From positions 1-64,000 of the forward strand of contig NZ_LMEC01000003.1 of NCBI RefSeq assembly GCF_001425265.1: DNA of 64,000 bases, given 5' to 3'. Numbering within the stretch: the stretch's first letter is position 1; each line of letters opens with the position of its first letter. This DNA comes from Massilia sp. Root418. GTDB lineage: Bacteria > Pseudomonadota > Gammaproteobacteria > Burkholderiales > Burkholderiaceae_D. Both the position numbers and the translations under genes were made by a program. Shown here in pieces: positions 8,332 to 18,200 of this stretch. The notes under the pieces are model-generated. The model saw only the letters and a program-made list of their open reading frames with translations, ran no database searches and was not told the DNA's origin.

Positions 8332-9461
8332 CCGCTGCCGCCACGGCCCGGCTCACCTCCATCGACATGCTGCGCGGGGTGGTGGTTGTGCTGATGGCGC
8401 TGGATCACACGCGCGATTTCTTCGGCCCGGCAGCGTTCGCGCCGGACGACCTGGCGTCCACCACGCCGGCCTGGTACTGGACCCGCTGGATCACCCATGT
8501 GTGCGCCACCGTGTTCGTCCTGCTGGCTGGCACCTCCGCCTGGCTGCGCGGTGCGAGGAGCGCCTGCGGCGCTGCGGCGGCGGGGCCGGCGCTATCTGCG
8601 CTGTCACGCCACCTGGCCACACGCGGCCTCCTGCTCCTGCTGCTGGAAGTAACCTGGATTAACTTCAGCTGGCAGTTCGGCTACTACCTCATCGTGCTCC
8701 AGGTGATCTGGGCGCTCGGCATGGGGATGCTGCTGCTGGCCGTGCTGGTGTGGCTGCCGCGCTGGGCAGTCGCGCTGGTGGCGGCACTGCTGATCTGCGG
8801 TCACAACGCGCTGGATACCTGGCGGCCCGGCGGCCCGGTCTGGCAGGCCCTGCACCAGGGCGGCTACCACCCGCTGAGCGAGCGCTTCGGCATCCTGTTC
8901 GTGTACCCGCTGCTGCCCTGGCTGGGACTGATGGCGGCCGGCTACGCGATCGGACCCTGGTTCGCCGCCGGCGTTCCCGCCCGCCAGCGCCAGCGCCGCC
9001 TGCTGGTCGCGGCCGCTGGCCTGCTGCTGGCCTTCCTGCTGCTGCGCGCCGCCAACGTGTACGGTGATCCCGAGCCCTGGTCGGTGCAGGGGCGCGGCTG
9101 GATGTTCGACCTGATGGCCTTCATGCGCGTGCACAAATACCCGCCCTCGCTGCAGTACCTGCTGGTAACGGGCAGCCTGGGCCTGGCGCTGCTGGCCGCG
9201 TTCGAACGCGTGCGGCCGGCCGGCTGGGTGCAGCTGTTCGGCCGCACGCCGCTGTTCTTCTATACCGTGCATGTGGCCCTGATCCACATGCTGGGCAACA
9301 TCTACTTCCATCTGCGTTTCGGCGCCGTGCCCGAATTCAACGGCCCCGTCCCGCGCATCCCTGACGGCTACCAGCCCTCGCTGGCGGTGGTCTACGCGGC
9401 CTGGCTGTGCATGCTGCTGCTCATGTACGGCCTCACCCGGCTCTGGCTGCGCCTGAAATAA
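8328..9461 (+). CDS. Membrane acyltransferase-like protein, DUF1624/HGSNAT catalytic-domain family
   Basis: A 377-residue polytopic membrane protein with about ten hydrophobic segments. The N-terminal TSIDMLRGVVVVLMALDHTR motif is the hallmark of DUF1624 and the heparan-alpha-glucosaminide N-acetyltransferase catalytic family, which move acyl groups from cytoplasmic acyl-CoA onto extracytoplasmic sugars. The histidine in ALDHTRDFF is the likely conserved active-site residue. The start ATG overlaps the TGA of the tandem PEP-CTERM gene (ATGA), so translation is probably coupled. That coupling hints that the enzyme modifies a surface glycan or glycoprotein linked to that protein, but this is inference and the substrate is unknown. 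Confidence 0.8.
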   Translation: MTAAATARLTSIDMLRGVVVVLMALDHTRDFFGPAAFAPDDLASTTPAWYWTRWITHVCATVFVLLAGTSAWLRGARSACGAAAAGPALSALSRHLATRGLLLLLLEVTWINFSWQFGYYLIVLQVIWALGMGMLLLAVLVWLPRWAVALVAALLICGHNALDTWRPGGPVWQALHQGGYHPLSERFGILFVYPLLPWLGLMAAGYAIGPWFAAGVPARQRQRRLLVAAAGLLLAFLLLRAANVYGDPEPWSVQGRGWMFDLMAFMRVHKYPPSLQYLLVTGSLGLALLAAFERVRPAGWVQLFGRTPLFFYTVHVALIHMLGNIYFHLRFGAVPEFNGPVPRIPDGYQPSLAVVYAAWLCMLLLMYGLTRLWLRLK

Positions 9462-9482
9462 GCGGCACGGGCCGCCGGCATC

Positions 9483-10406
9483 TCATGGTTCGCGCGCGAA
9501 CTGTCCGCTGGTGCGGACCATGAGATCGCGCAGCCAGCGCTGCGCGGCCTGGCTGTCGTTGCGGCGGTGCCAGATCATGTGGAAGGCGATGTCCGGCAGC
9601 GGCACGGGCGGCGGCAACATCAGCAATTCGCCGGCCTGCGCCGAGTGCAGCGCCACCCGCCGCAGCAAGGTCGCGGTGTAGCCAGTCTGGCGCAATATGG
9701 CGGGCACGGCGAACATGTGCGGCAGCGTCAGCCGTACGTCGCGCTTCAGCCCGCGCTCGGCGAGGACCTGGTCGACCAGGCCGTGCCTATTGCCCTCGGG
9801 CGACACCAGCACATGGCCCAGGGCGAGGTAAGCGTCCAGGTCCATCTTCTTGTGCGCGCGCCGCTGGCCGCTGGCCACCAGCGTAACGAAGCGGTCGCGG
9901 AGCAGCTCGCGGCTCAGGATGCGGCTTTCCTGCACCGTCGGCGCGACGCCGATGGCCACATCCACCTTGCCGGCGTCCAGCAGCGCCACCGCCTCGTCGC
10001 GGCCGGTGAAGGCCTGCACCTCCACACGCACGCCCGGCGCCTCCTGCGCCAGCGCACCCAGCAACTGCGGCAGCAGCACAAAAGCCGGGTACTCCGACAC
10101 GCCCACGGTAAAGGTCAGCGCGGCGCTGTGCGGTGCGAACTGCGCGGCGGGCGCGAAGACTGTTTCAATCTGCAGCAGCGCGCGCGCGATGGGTTCCGCC
10201 ACCTCGTAGGCGCGCGGTGTCGGCAGCAGGCCGCCGGTGCTGCGCTGGAACAAGCGGTCGCCGAGCAGCGTGCGCAGGCGCGCCAGCGCCGCGCTCATGG
10301 CGGGCTGGCTGACGTTGACCCTGGCGGCCGCGCGCGTCACATTGCGTTCCTGCATCAGCGCGTTGAACGCCGCCAGCAGGTTCAGGTCCACCCCATTGAA
10401 ATCCAT
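9483..10406 (-). CDS. LysR-family transcriptional regulator
   Basis: A 307-residue LTTR. The N-terminal winged helix-turn-helix (about residues 6-65) includes NVTRAAARVNVSQPAMSAAL and ends in the usual GDRLFQR segment. The rest is a type-2 periplasmic-binding-protein-like effector domain (about 95-300). It is transcribed divergently from the SnoaL/oxidoreductase pair beginning at 10510, the classic arrangement for an LTTR and its target. A TATAT-TGCG-ATATA palindrome lies just upstream of its start. The effector cannot be predicted from sequence. Confidence 0.93.
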   Translation of the reverse strand: MDFNGVDLNLLAAFNALMQERNVTRAAARVNVSQPAMSAALARLRTLLGDRLFQRSTGGLLPTPRAYEVAEPIARALLQIETVFAPAAQFAPHSAALTFTVGVSEYPAFVLLPQLLGALAQEAPGVRVEVQAFTGRDEAVALLDAGKVDVAIGVAPTVQESRILSRELLRDRFVTLVASGQRRAHKKMDLDAYLALGHVLVSPEGNRHGLVDQVLAERGLKRDVRLTLPHMFAVPAILRQTGYTATLLRRVALHSAQAGELLMLPPPVPLPDIAFHMIWHRRNDSQAAQRWLRDLMVRTSGQFAREP

Positions 10407-10412
10407 ATTTTG

Positions 10413-10426
10413 TATATTGCGATATA
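10413..10426. promoter_or_regulatory. Candidate LysR-type operator
   Basis: A short AT-rich palindrome, TATAT-N4-ATATA, lies in the 103-nt divergent spacer 7 nt from the LysR start. It has the T-N11-A form of LTTR boxes. Assignment to the adjacent LysR protein is inference from position. Confidence 0.4.
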
Positions 10427-10509
10427 GGCTGTATTTGTTGGATGGATTTTAGCGCGTCCCCATAATGTCCTCAAGCGCCGCAAGTGCCGGCGCACCACCA
10501 GAGGAAGCC

Positions 10510-10956
10510 ATGAACCAGAACCTATCCCAACAGCCCGACAGCCGCCTGGCCGCCGAGCGCCGCGCGGTCGAGCGGCTGTACGCCGCATTCAACCAACAAG
10601 ACCCGGACCTGCTGGACACCGCAGTGACGCCGGACTGGAACGACATCCCGCTGGCACCAGGCCAGGGCCCGGGGCCGGAAGGCCTGAAGCCCATCATCCG
10701 CAGCTTCATCGCGGCGCTGCCCGACGTGAAGATCACCATCCAGGACCTGGTCCAGCTGCCCGGCAAGATCGCCGTGCGCGGCGAGATCAGCGGCACCCAC
10801 CGGGGCGAACTGTTCGGCATCGCCCCCACCGGCAAGGCGGTCAGCTTCCGCATCCACGAGTTCCATGAGCTCGACGGCGAACGCATCACCACCACTTGGC
10901 ACATGGAAGACTGGTTCGGCCTGTTCCTCCAGCTTGGCCGCTTCCCTGCCCTATGA
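10510..10956 (+). CDS. SnoaL-like / ester cyclase-family small protein
   Basis: A 148-residue single-domain protein of the SnoaL-like NTF2-fold superfamily. Typical features are the N-terminal RRAVERLYAAFNQQDPDLLD helix region, the PEGLKPIIRSFIAALPDVKI segment, and the C-terminal strands ending FHELDGERITTTWHMEDWF. Members include polyketide cyclases and many uncharacterised hydratase- or isomerase-like enzymes. The ATG at 10510 is preceded by GAGGAA; an in-frame upstream start would add 15 residues without support. It is followed by the quinone-oxidoreductase-like gene with only a 20-nt gap and is probably under the divergent LysR regulator. Substrate unknown. Confidence 0.82.
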   Translation: MNQNLSQQPDSRLAAERRAVERLYAAFNQQDPDLLDTAVTPDWNDIPLAPGQGPGPEGLKPIIRSFIAALPDVKITIQDLVQLPGKIAVRGEISGTHRGELFGIAPTGKAVSFRIHEFHELDGERITTTWHMEDWFGLFLQLGRFPAL

Positions 10957-10976
10957 ACCAGGCGACAGGAGACACC

Positions 10977-11897
10977 ATGCAAGCAGCAATGATTGAGCAG
11001 TTCGGCGCCACCGCCGGCACCGCGCTGCACCAGACCGCCCTGCCGCCGCACGCGGCGGACGAGGTGGTGGTGCGCGTCGAAGCCGCCGGGGTGAATCCCC
11101 TGGACGTGAAGATGGTCGCCGGGTATATGCAGCAGGTCTTCCCCGCCGCGCTGCCCTACATTCCGGGAACGGATTTCAGCGGCGTGGTGGCAGCGGTGGG
11201 CACGCAAGCCGCAGGCCTGCAGGTGGGCGACAGGGTGGCTGGCCGCAAGCCTCCGGGCGCCGGCGGCGCCTTCGCCGAGTACACGCTGGCCACGGCCGCC
11301 TCACTGGTGACCATCCCGCACGAGATGAGCTTCGAGCAGGCGGCCGCCCTGCCGACCGGCTTCGGCACCGCGCACCAGGCCTTGTTCGGCACGGGGAAAC
11401 TGCAGGCCGGCCAGCGCGTGCTGGTGCATGCGGGCGCCGGCGGTGTGGGCGGCTTCGCGGTGCAGCTGGCCAAGCTGGCCGGGGCCCATGTCGCGGCGAC
11501 GGCGTCGGCCGGCAACCTGGAGCTGGTGCGGCAACTCGGCGCCGACGACGCGATCGACTACCGCACCGACGACTTCACGCGCCTGTCCGGCTTCGACCTG
11601 GTGCTGGACACTGTGGGCGGCGACACGCTGGCGCGCTCCTGGCAGGTGCTGCGGCCGGGCGGCACGCTGGCGAGCATCGTCGATTTCGCGATCGCGCCGC
11701 GCGATGGCCGCCACGGCGAAGCCGTCTTCTTCGCCGACGCCACCGATGCGCTGCGCGAAGCCGTGACGCTGTTCCGCGCCGGGCGCCTGCACATCGTGAT
11801 CGATGCGCTATATCCGCTGGACCGGGTACGCAGCGCGCTCGACAAGGTCGCCGCCGGCCACGCGCGCGGCAAGACCGTCATCCGCGTTCCGCACTAG
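10977..11897 (+). CDS. NADP-dependent medium-chain oxidoreductase (quinone reductase type)
   Basis: A 306-residue zinc-free MDR-family oxidoreductase. An N-terminal GroES-like domain (VVRVEAAGVNPLDVKMVAG) is followed by a Rossmann domain with nucleotide loop VLVHAGAGGVGGFAVQLAK. The classic zinc-binding cysteines are absent, as in quinone reductases. The start at 10977 has a strong AGGAGA site; an alternative ATG at 10953 overlaps the previous stop (ATGA) and is possible. It forms a small operon with the SnoaL-like gene. Its 3' end overlaps the convergent MutS-like gene by 20 nt. The physiological substrate is unknown. Confidence 0.88.
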   Translation: MQAAMIEQFGATAGTALHQTALPPHAADEVVVRVEAAGVNPLDVKMVAGYMQQVFPAALPYIPGTDFSGVVAAVGTQAAGLQVGDRVAGRKPPGAGGAFAEYTLATAASLVTIPHEMSFEQAAALPTGFGTAHQALFGTGKLQAGQRVLVHAGAGGVGGFAVQLAKLAGAHVAATASAGNLELVRQLGADDAIDYRTDDFTRLSGFDLVLDTVGGDTLARSWQVLRPGGTLASIVDFAIAPRDGRHGEAVFFADATDALREAVTLFRAGRLHIVIDALYPLDRVRSALDKVAAGHARGKTVIRVPH

Positions 11898-13491
11898 CCG
11901 GCTCCACGGCGCCCGCCAGCACGTGGCCGCAGTCCGCCGGGTGGGCCAGGTAGTCGCCCAACCAGGCGTGCACTTTGCCGGCTTTCGATTCGATGGCGGG
12001 GCCGAAGCCGCGCTGGGCCAGCAGTGCCAGGCCGTTGGTATGAGCCAGCACGCCGGGACGCACATGCAGCCGGCCGTCGTCGGCGCAGACGCACAGCGGC
12101 GCCAGGCGGTGCGCCAGCAAGGGCGCCAGCACGAGGTTGTGCGAGGACACCACCACCGTGCCGTGCTGGGCCAGCGTGTCCAGCACGGCGGCGGCGGCGG
12201 AGACGGATTCCAGGTGGTTGGTGCCCCGGAAGATTTCATCGATGATGAACACGGCGCGGCCCGCGCAGGCCAGCGCCAGCAGCTCATGCGCGCGCCGCAG
12301 TTCTGCGATGTACAGGCTTTCGCCGCCGGCCAGCGAGTCTTCGCTTTGCATGCTGGAGTAGACCGGCAGCAGCGGCACGCTGGCGCGCTGCGCGTAGCAG
12401 AAGCCGAAGGCGCGCGCGGTGACCAGGTTCAGGCCCAGGGTGCGCAGCAAGGTGCTTTTGCCGATGCCGTTCTTGCCGGAGATGAAGGCGCCCTTGCCGT
12501 CTTCGCCCAGGCCGAGCGTGAGCGGCATGGCTGGTTCGAGCAGGGGATGCACCACGCCGTCCAGCTGCAAGGCCTCCCCGGGTCCGCACGCCGCGGCCCA
12601 GCAGGCCACCGGCACGGTGCGCAGTTCGCGTGCCAGGGCCAGATCGGCATCGAGGCCGGCGACCATGCGGTAGCTGTTGCGCAGGAAGGCGCGGTTGGCC
12701 AGGAACAGGTCGCGGCCGGCGAAGTAGCGGCGGATGTTGGACAGGCCGATCCACTCGCCGTATTCCTTCAGCGCGGGCACCAGGCGCTCCAGCGGCGAAC
12801 GGCCCAGCTGGCGGCTCAGCTTGCCGGCTTGCGCCACGCCCGGACGGAACGCGGCGGCAATGTCCGAAGCGGCGGCGGGGACGCCGGCGGAGAGCGTGCC
12901 GAGCAGGCTGTGGGCGCGCAGCTGGAATTGCAGCGTGCGCACCAGGCGCTCCCATTGCTGCGACCGGTCGTAGTATGTGACCTGGACGGCCATCAGCAGC
13001 GCGCAAAGGCAGAGCGCCAGCACGCTGAGCGGCCACCAGAGCAATGTCAGGGGCAGCGAGAGCAGGAAGGCGGGCGGCAGCCACTTGAGCCAGCGAGTCC
13101 AGCGCGGCGCGGGGGCCGGGCCGGCGCCAAACAGCAATTCGGCGATTTCGGCCTCGGCGCAGCGCAGGTCCGCGCAGGCGGTCTGCAGCGCGGCGGCTGC
13201 GGATTCGTCGGCCAGCGCGCGCAAGCGGGCAACGGTGCCGGCGCCGGAACCTGTGGGGACCGCGCCGCTGTGCAGGCGGCGGTGCAGCTCCTGCTGGCCG
13301 AAGATGCTGGTGCCGCGCGCCAGGCGGCCGGCGTACTGGTCGAGCAGCATGTCGTCCCACGTCTGCCGGTCCACCAGCGCAGGCGCAGCGCCGTCGGCGG
13401 CCGACAGCACGCTGGCGTACATGGCCACGTCGCTGCGTGCAAAGGGATAGTCGATTCGGGGAGCGCTGAAGCCGGCCAGCAATTTGAACAT
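11878..13491 (-). CDS. Membrane-anchored MutS domain V-like ATPase
   Basis: A 537-residue protein whose C-terminal third is a MutS-type ABC ATPase: Walker A SGKNGIGKST (about 338-347), Walker B VFIIDEIFRGTN, and a VVVSSHN segment like the MutS switch. The mismatch-recognition domain I of true MutS is missing. Residues about 138-171 form two hydrophobic segments (LPPAFLLSLPLTLLWW and LALCLCALLMAVQV), so it is probably membrane-tethered. Relatives with this layout occur widely in bacteria with no known role, and mismatch repair is unlikely. Start MFKLLAGF at 13491 was chosen; a longer frame from 13548 would begin inside a strong hairpin. No clear ribosome-binding site is visible for either start. 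Confidence 0.8.
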   Translation of the reverse strand: MFKLLAGFSAPRIDYPFARSDVAMYASVLSAADGAAPALVDRQTWDDMLLDQYAGRLARGTSIFGQQELHRRLHSGAVPTGSGAGTVARLRALADESAAAALQTACADLRCAEAEIAELLFGAGPAPAPRWTRWLKWLPPAFLLSLPLTLLWWPLSVLALCLCALLMAVQVTYYDRSQQWERLVRTLQFQLRAHSLLGTLSAGVPAAASDIAAAFRPGVAQAGKLSRQLGRSPLERLVPALKEYGEWIGLSNIRRYFAGRDLFLANRAFLRNSYRMVAGLDADLALARELRTVPVACWAAACGPGEALQLDGVVHPLLEPAMPLTLGLGEDGKGAFISGKNGIGKSTLLRTLGLNLVTARAFGFCYAQRASVPLLPVYSSMQSEDSLAGGESLYIAELRRAHELLALACAGRAVFIIDEIFRGTNHLESVSAAAAVLDTLAQHGTVVVSSHNLVLAPLLAHRLAPLCVCADDGRLHVRPGVLAHTNGLALLAQRGFGPAIESKAGKVHAWLGDYLAHPADCGHVLAGAVEPASAERG

Positions 13492-13510
13492 GTCCGCACG
13501 TGAGGTGATG

Positions 13511-13546
13511 GAATTCCTGGCAAGTTGCGGCGCTTGCCAGGAATTC
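13511..13546. terminator. Perfect 14-bp inverted repeat between the GH35 and MutS-like genes
   Basis: GAATTCCTGGCAAG and its exact reverse complement are separated by 8 nt (13511-13524 and 13533-13546). The hairpin would be very stable and lies immediately after the GH35 stop. There is no T-tract on either strand, so it may be a Rho-assisted terminator or 3'-end stabiliser rather than a classical intrinsic terminator. Confidence 0.55.
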
Positions 13547-13555
13547 AATCCCGTG

Positions 13556-15226
13556 TCAGCGGAATTTGTAGAGCTTGACCTTTTGCGCGGACCAGCGGTC
13601 GCCGTCGAGGCGGATGTGGCGGCCCTGGTGGGTCTGGTCGCCGTTCATCCAGCGCCCCTCCTGCCACACGCCGTCCTTGAACGTGCCTTCGGTGGCCTGC
13701 TCGATGCCGACCGTGGCGCCGGGAGCATCCGGCCCGCCCGGATCGCGGAAAGTCACCGTCATGCCCTTGCCCGCGACGACGAATTCGTCCTCGCCGGTCT
13801 GGATAACCAGCCCGCCGCGTCCTTCAAACTCCACGCTCTCGGTCTTGCCCCACTGGTTGGCCAGGCTCACTTCGAGCTGGTAGCCGCCCAGCGCCACTTT
13901 GGCCGGCGTGGGATCGACCACGCCGTCGTAGGACACATCGGCCTTGAAGCCGCGCATCACGCCCTTGCCCTGCGCCTGCATGATCAGCGGCGTCATCTGC
14001 CGGAGCAGCGCATAGGCGCCGCGCAGCGGATCGGTGGGCGCGCGTTCGATGTCCTCGATGCCGAACGGCGAGTAGCCGATGGCGTCCAGTTCGCCGATGG
14101 AGAAGAAGGCATTGGCGCCCAACTCAGGACGGCCGATACGGTTGCCCTCCGGGACGAACAGCGGATTGTCCGGCCGCTTGAACTGGCGCGCCCACTCGGC
14201 GAAGTTGGCAAAGTAGGTGTCGATGGCCAGGATGTCGACTGCCGGTGCGCCGGCTTTCCAGATGTCGAACAGGTGCGGCAGCGGGCCCGCGCTCGGATAC
14301 TCGCCGGGCTTCTTGCCGGGCCGGTTCAGCGCCACGTTGACGAACATCGGCAAGCCGTAGGCGGCCTTGCCCGCCGCCGCGAGCGCGTTGGTGAAGGCGG
14401 CGTAGTACCAGGCCTGGAATACTTCCTGGGCTTCGATGCTGTCGCCGAACACTTCGCCCCAGCTGCCGGCGCCGCGGCTACCGTGGCTTTCCCACAACTT
14501 GCGCACCATCGGATGCAGGGTGGCGCGGTTGGCGGCCAGGTAGGCCGTCAGCTGCGCCGGCACCGGGCCGGCGTAGGCCGCGTTGGCCGGCGTGCTGTAG
14601 TCGCGCACGTCCGGCAGCATGCCGATTTCATTTTCAACCTGCACCATCAGCACGGTGCGCTGCGGGTCCGCCTGCTTCAGGTGCGCCATCATGGCGGCGA
14701 AGGCCGCCGCGTCGGCCTTCAGCGTGGCGGCGTTGAACGGAGACAGGATGTCCTGCGCCTCGCCGGCGCGGTTGCGCGCGCGCGGGAAGCGCTGCTGGTC
14801 GCGCTTGACGAAGGCCGGCATATAGGTGGACATGGAGTTCTTCCATGCGCCGAACCACAGCAGGATCAAGCGGCTGTTGCTGGCGCGCGCCTGCTTCAGC
14901 ATGCCATCGAGCACGGTGAAATCGAAGCGGCCTTCCTGCGGTTCCACCTGGTCCCATTGCACCGGGGCCAGCACCGTGTTGACGCCCGCGTCCTGCAGCG
15001 GCTTCCACAGCTTTTGAAGCGAAGGGAGATGGGAGGCGGAGGAGTTGTGCAGCTCGCCGCCGAGCACGAGGAAGGGTTGGTTGTCGACGATGAGCTGCAT
15101 CGCCGTGCCCTGCTTGCGCAACTGCGGCACGGGTGCATCGGCGGCTGCAGCCAGGGCGGGCGATGCGAGAAGCATCGCCGCCAGGCTTGCAGCGGGCCGC
15201 CATCGCTTGGGGAAGCGAAGGTTCAT
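13556..15226 (-). CDS. GH35-type beta-galactosidase with DUF5597-like C-terminus
   Basis: A 556-residue exported glycoside hydrolase. A signal peptide covers residues 1-29 (LAAMLLASPALAAAADA). The TIM-barrel domain (about 45-370) carries NTVLAPVQWDQVEPQEG, the acid/base pair N199-E200 in VQVENEIG, and a probable nucleophile E360 in LFVPEGNR. The remaining C-terminal part resembles the DUF5597 beta domain found in this GH35 branch. Expected reaction: release of terminal beta-galactosyl residues in the periplasm or outside the cell. It starts 13 nt after the upstream TonB receptor on the same strand, so the two form an operon for import and trimming of a galactose-containing glycan. Substrate is inferred. 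Confidence 0.85.
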   Translation of the reverse strand: MNLRFPKRWRPAASLAAMLLASPALAAAADAPVPQLRKQGTAMQLIVDNQPFLVLGGELHNSSASHLPSLQKLWKPLQDAGVNTVLAPVQWDQVEPQEGRFDFTVLDGMLKQARASNSRLILLWFGAWKNSMSTYMPAFVKRDQQRFPRARNRAGEAQDILSPFNAATLKADAAAFAAMMAHLKQADPQRTVLMVQVENEIGMLPDVRDYSTPANAAYAGPVPAQLTAYLAANRATLHPMVRKLWESHGSRGAGSWGEVFGDSIEAQEVFQAWYYAAFTNALAAAGKAAYGLPMFVNVALNRPGKKPGEYPSAGPLPHLFDIWKAGAPAVDILAIDTYFANFAEWARQFKRPDNPLFVPEGNRIGRPELGANAFFSIGELDAIGYSPFGIEDIERAPTDPLRGAYALLRQMTPLIMQAQGKGVMRGFKADVSYDGVVDPTPAKVALGGYQLEVSLANQWGKTESVEFEGRGGLVIQTGEDEFVVAGKGMTVTFRDPGGPDAPGATVGIEQATEGTFKDGVWQEGRWMNGDQTHQGRHIRLDGDRWSAQKVKLYKFR

Positions 15227-15239
15227 GCGGCCCTTCCGT

Positions 15240-18200
15240 TTAGAACTTCATGCGCAGGCCAAGAGCGAAGGTGCGGCCCGGATCGTACTGCGACATGGTG
15301 GCGTTCGGGAACTGGAAGTAGCCGCGGCGCTTGGCCTTGTTCAGGTTCACGATGTCGAAGGTCAGCGATGGCCAGCCTTCGCGGTCGAACACCTGGTCCA
15401 GCTCGATGGCCGACGAGAAGTCCCACTGCTTGTAGGTGTCGCCGAACAGCGCCGCTTGCGTGATGCCGCTCTGGTTGGCCGTGGCCACCTGGCTGCCCTG
15501 CGAGTAAGTGTGCATGAAGCGCGCCATGTAGCCGTGGTTCTCGTAGTACACGCTGAAGTTGTTGGTCTTCTTCGGCACGCCCAGCGCGATGAAGCCGCTG
15601 GAACCTTCGCCGCTGGCCTTCTGGTTGATCAGGGTCAGCGTCTCGTTGAAGCCGAAGCCCTTGATCGGCAGTACCTTGTCGAGCGGCTGCACCCAGCCCA
15701 GCTCCAGGCCGCGGATGCGCAGGATGCCGTCGGCGTTGCGCGGACGGGTCATCACCACCTGCGCCACGTCGGGGCCGCCGCGCGAATCGATCGCCTGCTG
15801 CTGCGTCGGGATCAGCGTGCCGTAGTTGATGCCGTACTGCGCCAGCGCGCTGAACGGCATGCTGATGTTTTCCTGCACCGTGAAGCCGTTGACGCGCTTC
15901 TGGAAGCCGGTCAGCGAAACGTAGCCTTCGCGGCCGGTGTACCAGTCCAGGCCCAGGTCGATGTTATCCGACAGGTAGGGCTTCAGCGCCGGGTTGCCCA
16001 TGGTGCCGGTATCGGCCGACACGCCGGAGAAGTTGATGCCGGGGCGCAGCGCGTTCGGATCGACGCGGGTCATGCTGCGCGAGGCGGCGGCACGGAACAC
16101 GATGTCCTTGCGCAGGTCGACAGCGATGGTGCCCGATGGCAGCGTGTTGTTGTAGTCCGTGTTCTGGTACACCCACGCGCTGATGTTCGGGTACTTGCTG
16201 CCATTGAGCGGCAGGTTGGCGTTGCGCGGGTCGGACTGCGAATTGAGCGCGCCCACTTGCTGGTTGGTGCGCACGTAACGCACGCCCAGGTTCCAGCGCG
16301 TGTCGAAGCCGGCCGGCGACAGCTCGCCGCTCGCTTCCATGTACACGGCCTTGGACTTCTCGCGGATGTAGCCGGCGCTGGCGCCGGTGGACGAGGCGCC
16401 TGAATCCGGTGCGGTGCTGTTGTAGTAGTCGTAGTTCGAATCCTTGCGGAAGCGGTCCCAGTCCAGCGCGAGCTTGCCGTACGGGCCGGACACCAGGTAG
16501 CCCGGCAGCGCGGCGTTGGTGATCAGCGAACCCTGGTAGGTCAGCGGCGCGGTCTGGCCGGCGGTATAGCCGGTGCCGTAGCCCGGGTACAGCGCGGCGG
16601 CACTGGCGCCCGGGGTGCTGGCGCCGTTGCACGGCGGCGCGCCGTTCGGGCCCTGCAGGAAGACGGTCGGGTTATTGCCGCAGACGGCGGCCTGCCAGGC
16701 AGCCGAGTTGTCCTGCGCGCGGATCTGGCGGTCGATGTCGTCCCAGGCGAAGCCGCCCTTGACGGTCAGCTTCTTGTCGCCCCATACCAGGTTGGTGTGG
16801 AAGCCCTTGGTTTCGGTCTCGCGCAGCTCGTTCTGGATGTTGACGCGGCCGCCCACCCACTGGTAGCTGGCAGGGTTGGCCAGGTCCAGGTTGGAGGTGA
16901 TCGACGGTACGCCGCCGTTGTTGGCGTAGGTGATGGTGTTGCCGCTGTTGGGCGCGGTAATCGGCATCACCGTCGGCGCTTCGTGCGTGAAGCGGCTGCG
17001 GTTGTAGTTACCTGCCACGTCCAGCGCCAGCGTCGGCGTGATTTTCCACTCGGCGCCGGGGTTGATGCCCAGCAGGTCCACCTTGTCGTGGCGCGGACCG
17101 AACTCGATGAAGTTCAGCGCGTTGGCGTAGGTGCCGGAGGTGACCGTGCAGCCATTGGCGCAGTCGGTCTTGTCGACCTGCATATTCAGCGGGATGCCGG
17201 CATTGTTGCGCACCGCCCAGGTGTAGGCGTTGCGCTGCATGTCGTCGTCCTTCTTGCTGTACATGGTGTCGACATAGAAATGCAGCTTGTCGGTCGGGCG
17301 GTATTCGCCCGACAGCACGGCGGAGATCTTGTCCTTGGTGCCGTAGTATTCCATGGTGCGGCCCAGGCGCGGGATGATGGCGTTGTCGATCTGCTGGATC
17401 GTCAGGCCCGGGTTGTGGGCCAGCAGGAAGGCCTGGTCGATGACCGTGCCCGCCGCCAGGCCGTTGCCGGCGTTGGCCGGCACGGTGGCCGGGATGGTCC
17501 AGTTGCCGCCACCGGTGTTGTTGCGGGTGGGCGAGCTGCTTTGCGCGGCGGTCAGGTTGGGATTGGTCCAGCCCACGGTTTCAAAGCCGGTGGTGCGCGC
17601 TTCCTGGCGCGAGAACGAGATGCCGCCCAGGATGCCGTACTTGCCTTCCCAGGTATTGGACCAGATGGCCGTGCCGCGCGCGCCGGCCTTGTCGGCGATC
17701 TGCTGCTTGGTGCCGGTCAGGCTGATGGAGGTCTGGCGGCCTTCCTTGTCGAAGGGACGCGCGCTGCGCAGGTTGACCACGCCGGCGGCGCCGCCTTCGA
17801 TCTGGCCTGCGGTCGGGCTCTTGCTGACGGTGAGCTTGGTGAACAGGTCGGTCGGCAGCAGGTCGAGGTCGACCTCGCGGTTGGTGTTGGCGCCGTCGAT
17901 CGGGCCGGACGAGGCCACGGCCACCGGCGAATTGTTCAACAGGATCTTGGTGAACGAGGAACCCAGGCCGCGGATCTGGATGGTCATGCCCTCGCCCGTC
18001 ACGTCGCGGCTCACGCCCACACCCGGCACGCGGGCCAGCGATTCGGCGATGTTCTTGTCCGGGAATTTGCCGAGGTCTTCGGCGTTGATGGAATCCTGGA
18101 AGCCGACGGATTCCTTTTTATCCTTGGCGGAAGAGATCAAGCTGTTGCGGAAACCCGTCACTTTCACGGTTTGCAGCCCTGCGCCGCTGTCCTGTACCGC

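Noticed and set aside
13491..13548. Start of the MutS-like protein at 13548
   Set aside because: This start lies within the 14-bp inverted repeat after the GH35 stop and would add 19 residues with no family support.
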